37,277 bases of DNA from CBDUXP01 sp965371225 [NCBI: uncultured bacterium]. Its GTDB lineage: Bacteria; Abyssobacteria; SURF-5; CBDUXP01. The stretch covers positions 1 to 37,277 of the forward strand of contig CBDUXP010000036.1 in NCBI GenBank assembly GCA_965371225.1. Direction: 5' to 3'. Positions 37,119-37,277 of this stretch are shown piece after piece. The stretch's first letter is position 1; each line of letters starts with the position of its first letter. The notes beneath the pieces are model-generated. The model saw only the letters and a list, made by a program, of their open reading frames with translations. It was not told the origin of the DNA and did not search any database. The translations under genes were made by a program, and so were the position numbers.

Positions 37119-37277
37119 CTATTCGGCGACGCGGTGGGGCGGCGCGTGGGCGTGGAGGTGACCGAGGGCGGCGTGACGGCGGTTAAGACGTGGGCGTATG
37201 ATGGGCCGAACCTGATCGAGTCCGCGGTGGACGGGGTGCGGACGCAGGAGTACGTGCACGGGCCGGGGGTGGACCGG
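37119..37277 (+). pseudogene. 5'-truncated RHS/YD-repeat protein fragment, running off the window
   Basis: From a TGA at 37116-37118 the frame stays open to the window edge. Its translation starts LFGDAVGRRV, like the 'YDalGRRv' core of RHS proteins, and continues with WAYDGPNLIESAVDG and EYVHGPGVDR, the classic RHS core ending. RHS proteins are long (over 1000 residues) and the match begins mid-motif only 22 bases past the bioF -35. So it is either a remnant of a larger gene, cut by an insertion or recombination, or an RHS gene whose start is not here. GTG at 37134 could start a short product but lacks a ribosome site. Probably decayed. Confidence 0.55.

Overview
The window is a GC-rich bacterial chromosome segment carrying about 27 protein genes of at least 55 residues and three tRNAs. 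Nearly all space is used: genes overlap by 1, 4 or 8 bases or lie a few bases apart, and GTG starts are common. Housekeeping genes are of bacterial type (trigger factor, ClpP/ClpX, EngB, SerA, MgtE, HisB/HisH, Dxr, RseP, IspG, bacterial-type ProRS, ValRS, BioF/BioD/BioA). The mixture, with a BshC relative, several large GT-C type membrane proteins and a TPR-tailed one, suggests a Gram-negative, probably uncultured lineage near the Acidobacteriota, Binatota or former Deltaproteobacteria. That placement is inference only; no rRNA is present.

Layout. 1-596: the start of a VOC-fold gene (minus strand), a possible tiny membrane peptide in front of it, and tRNA-Gly with a near-consensus promoter. 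695-2226: a GT-C like membrane protein, then tRNA-Lys and tRNA-Leu. 2227-7089: proteostasis block tig-clpP1-clpP2-clpX-engB, with two closely similar catalytic ClpP genes in tandem. 7086-10918: serine biosynthesis (class V aminotransferase and serA) followed by galE. 10921-14960 (minus): a four-gene envelope-glycan operon (GT2 transferase, two SAM methyltransferases, GT-C protein) with its own TTGACA/TAGAAT promoter. 15170-17940: mgtE, then hisB and hisH. 18019-20525: a second methyltransferase plus GT-C module. 20621-28901: dxr-rseP-ispG-proS-valS, five genes read as one unit.

28958-31307 is the least familiar part: a 55-residue lipoprotein or single-pass membrane protein, two tandem small paralogous proteins on the minus strand that resemble the first ~45 residues of GspF/PilC but stand alone, and a BshC-like protein that has lost the family's conserved motifs. 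31310-37053 (minus): bioF-bioD-bioA with a TMTC-like membrane/TPR protein at the end of the operon. Upstream of bioF, at the window edge, a 5'-truncated RHS/YD-repeat reading frame begins abruptly.

How the parts fit. The GT2 enzyme resembles polyprenyl-phosphate sugar synthases, whose products are donors for GT-C membrane transferases, of which four candidates lie here; with GalE and the cysteine-headed methyltransferases this points to envelope polysaccharide or protein glycosylation. Several genes share an extended -10 element of the form TGCTAnnnT, which looks like the local housekeeping promoter style. No CRISPR array, complete insertion sequence or prophage was seen.
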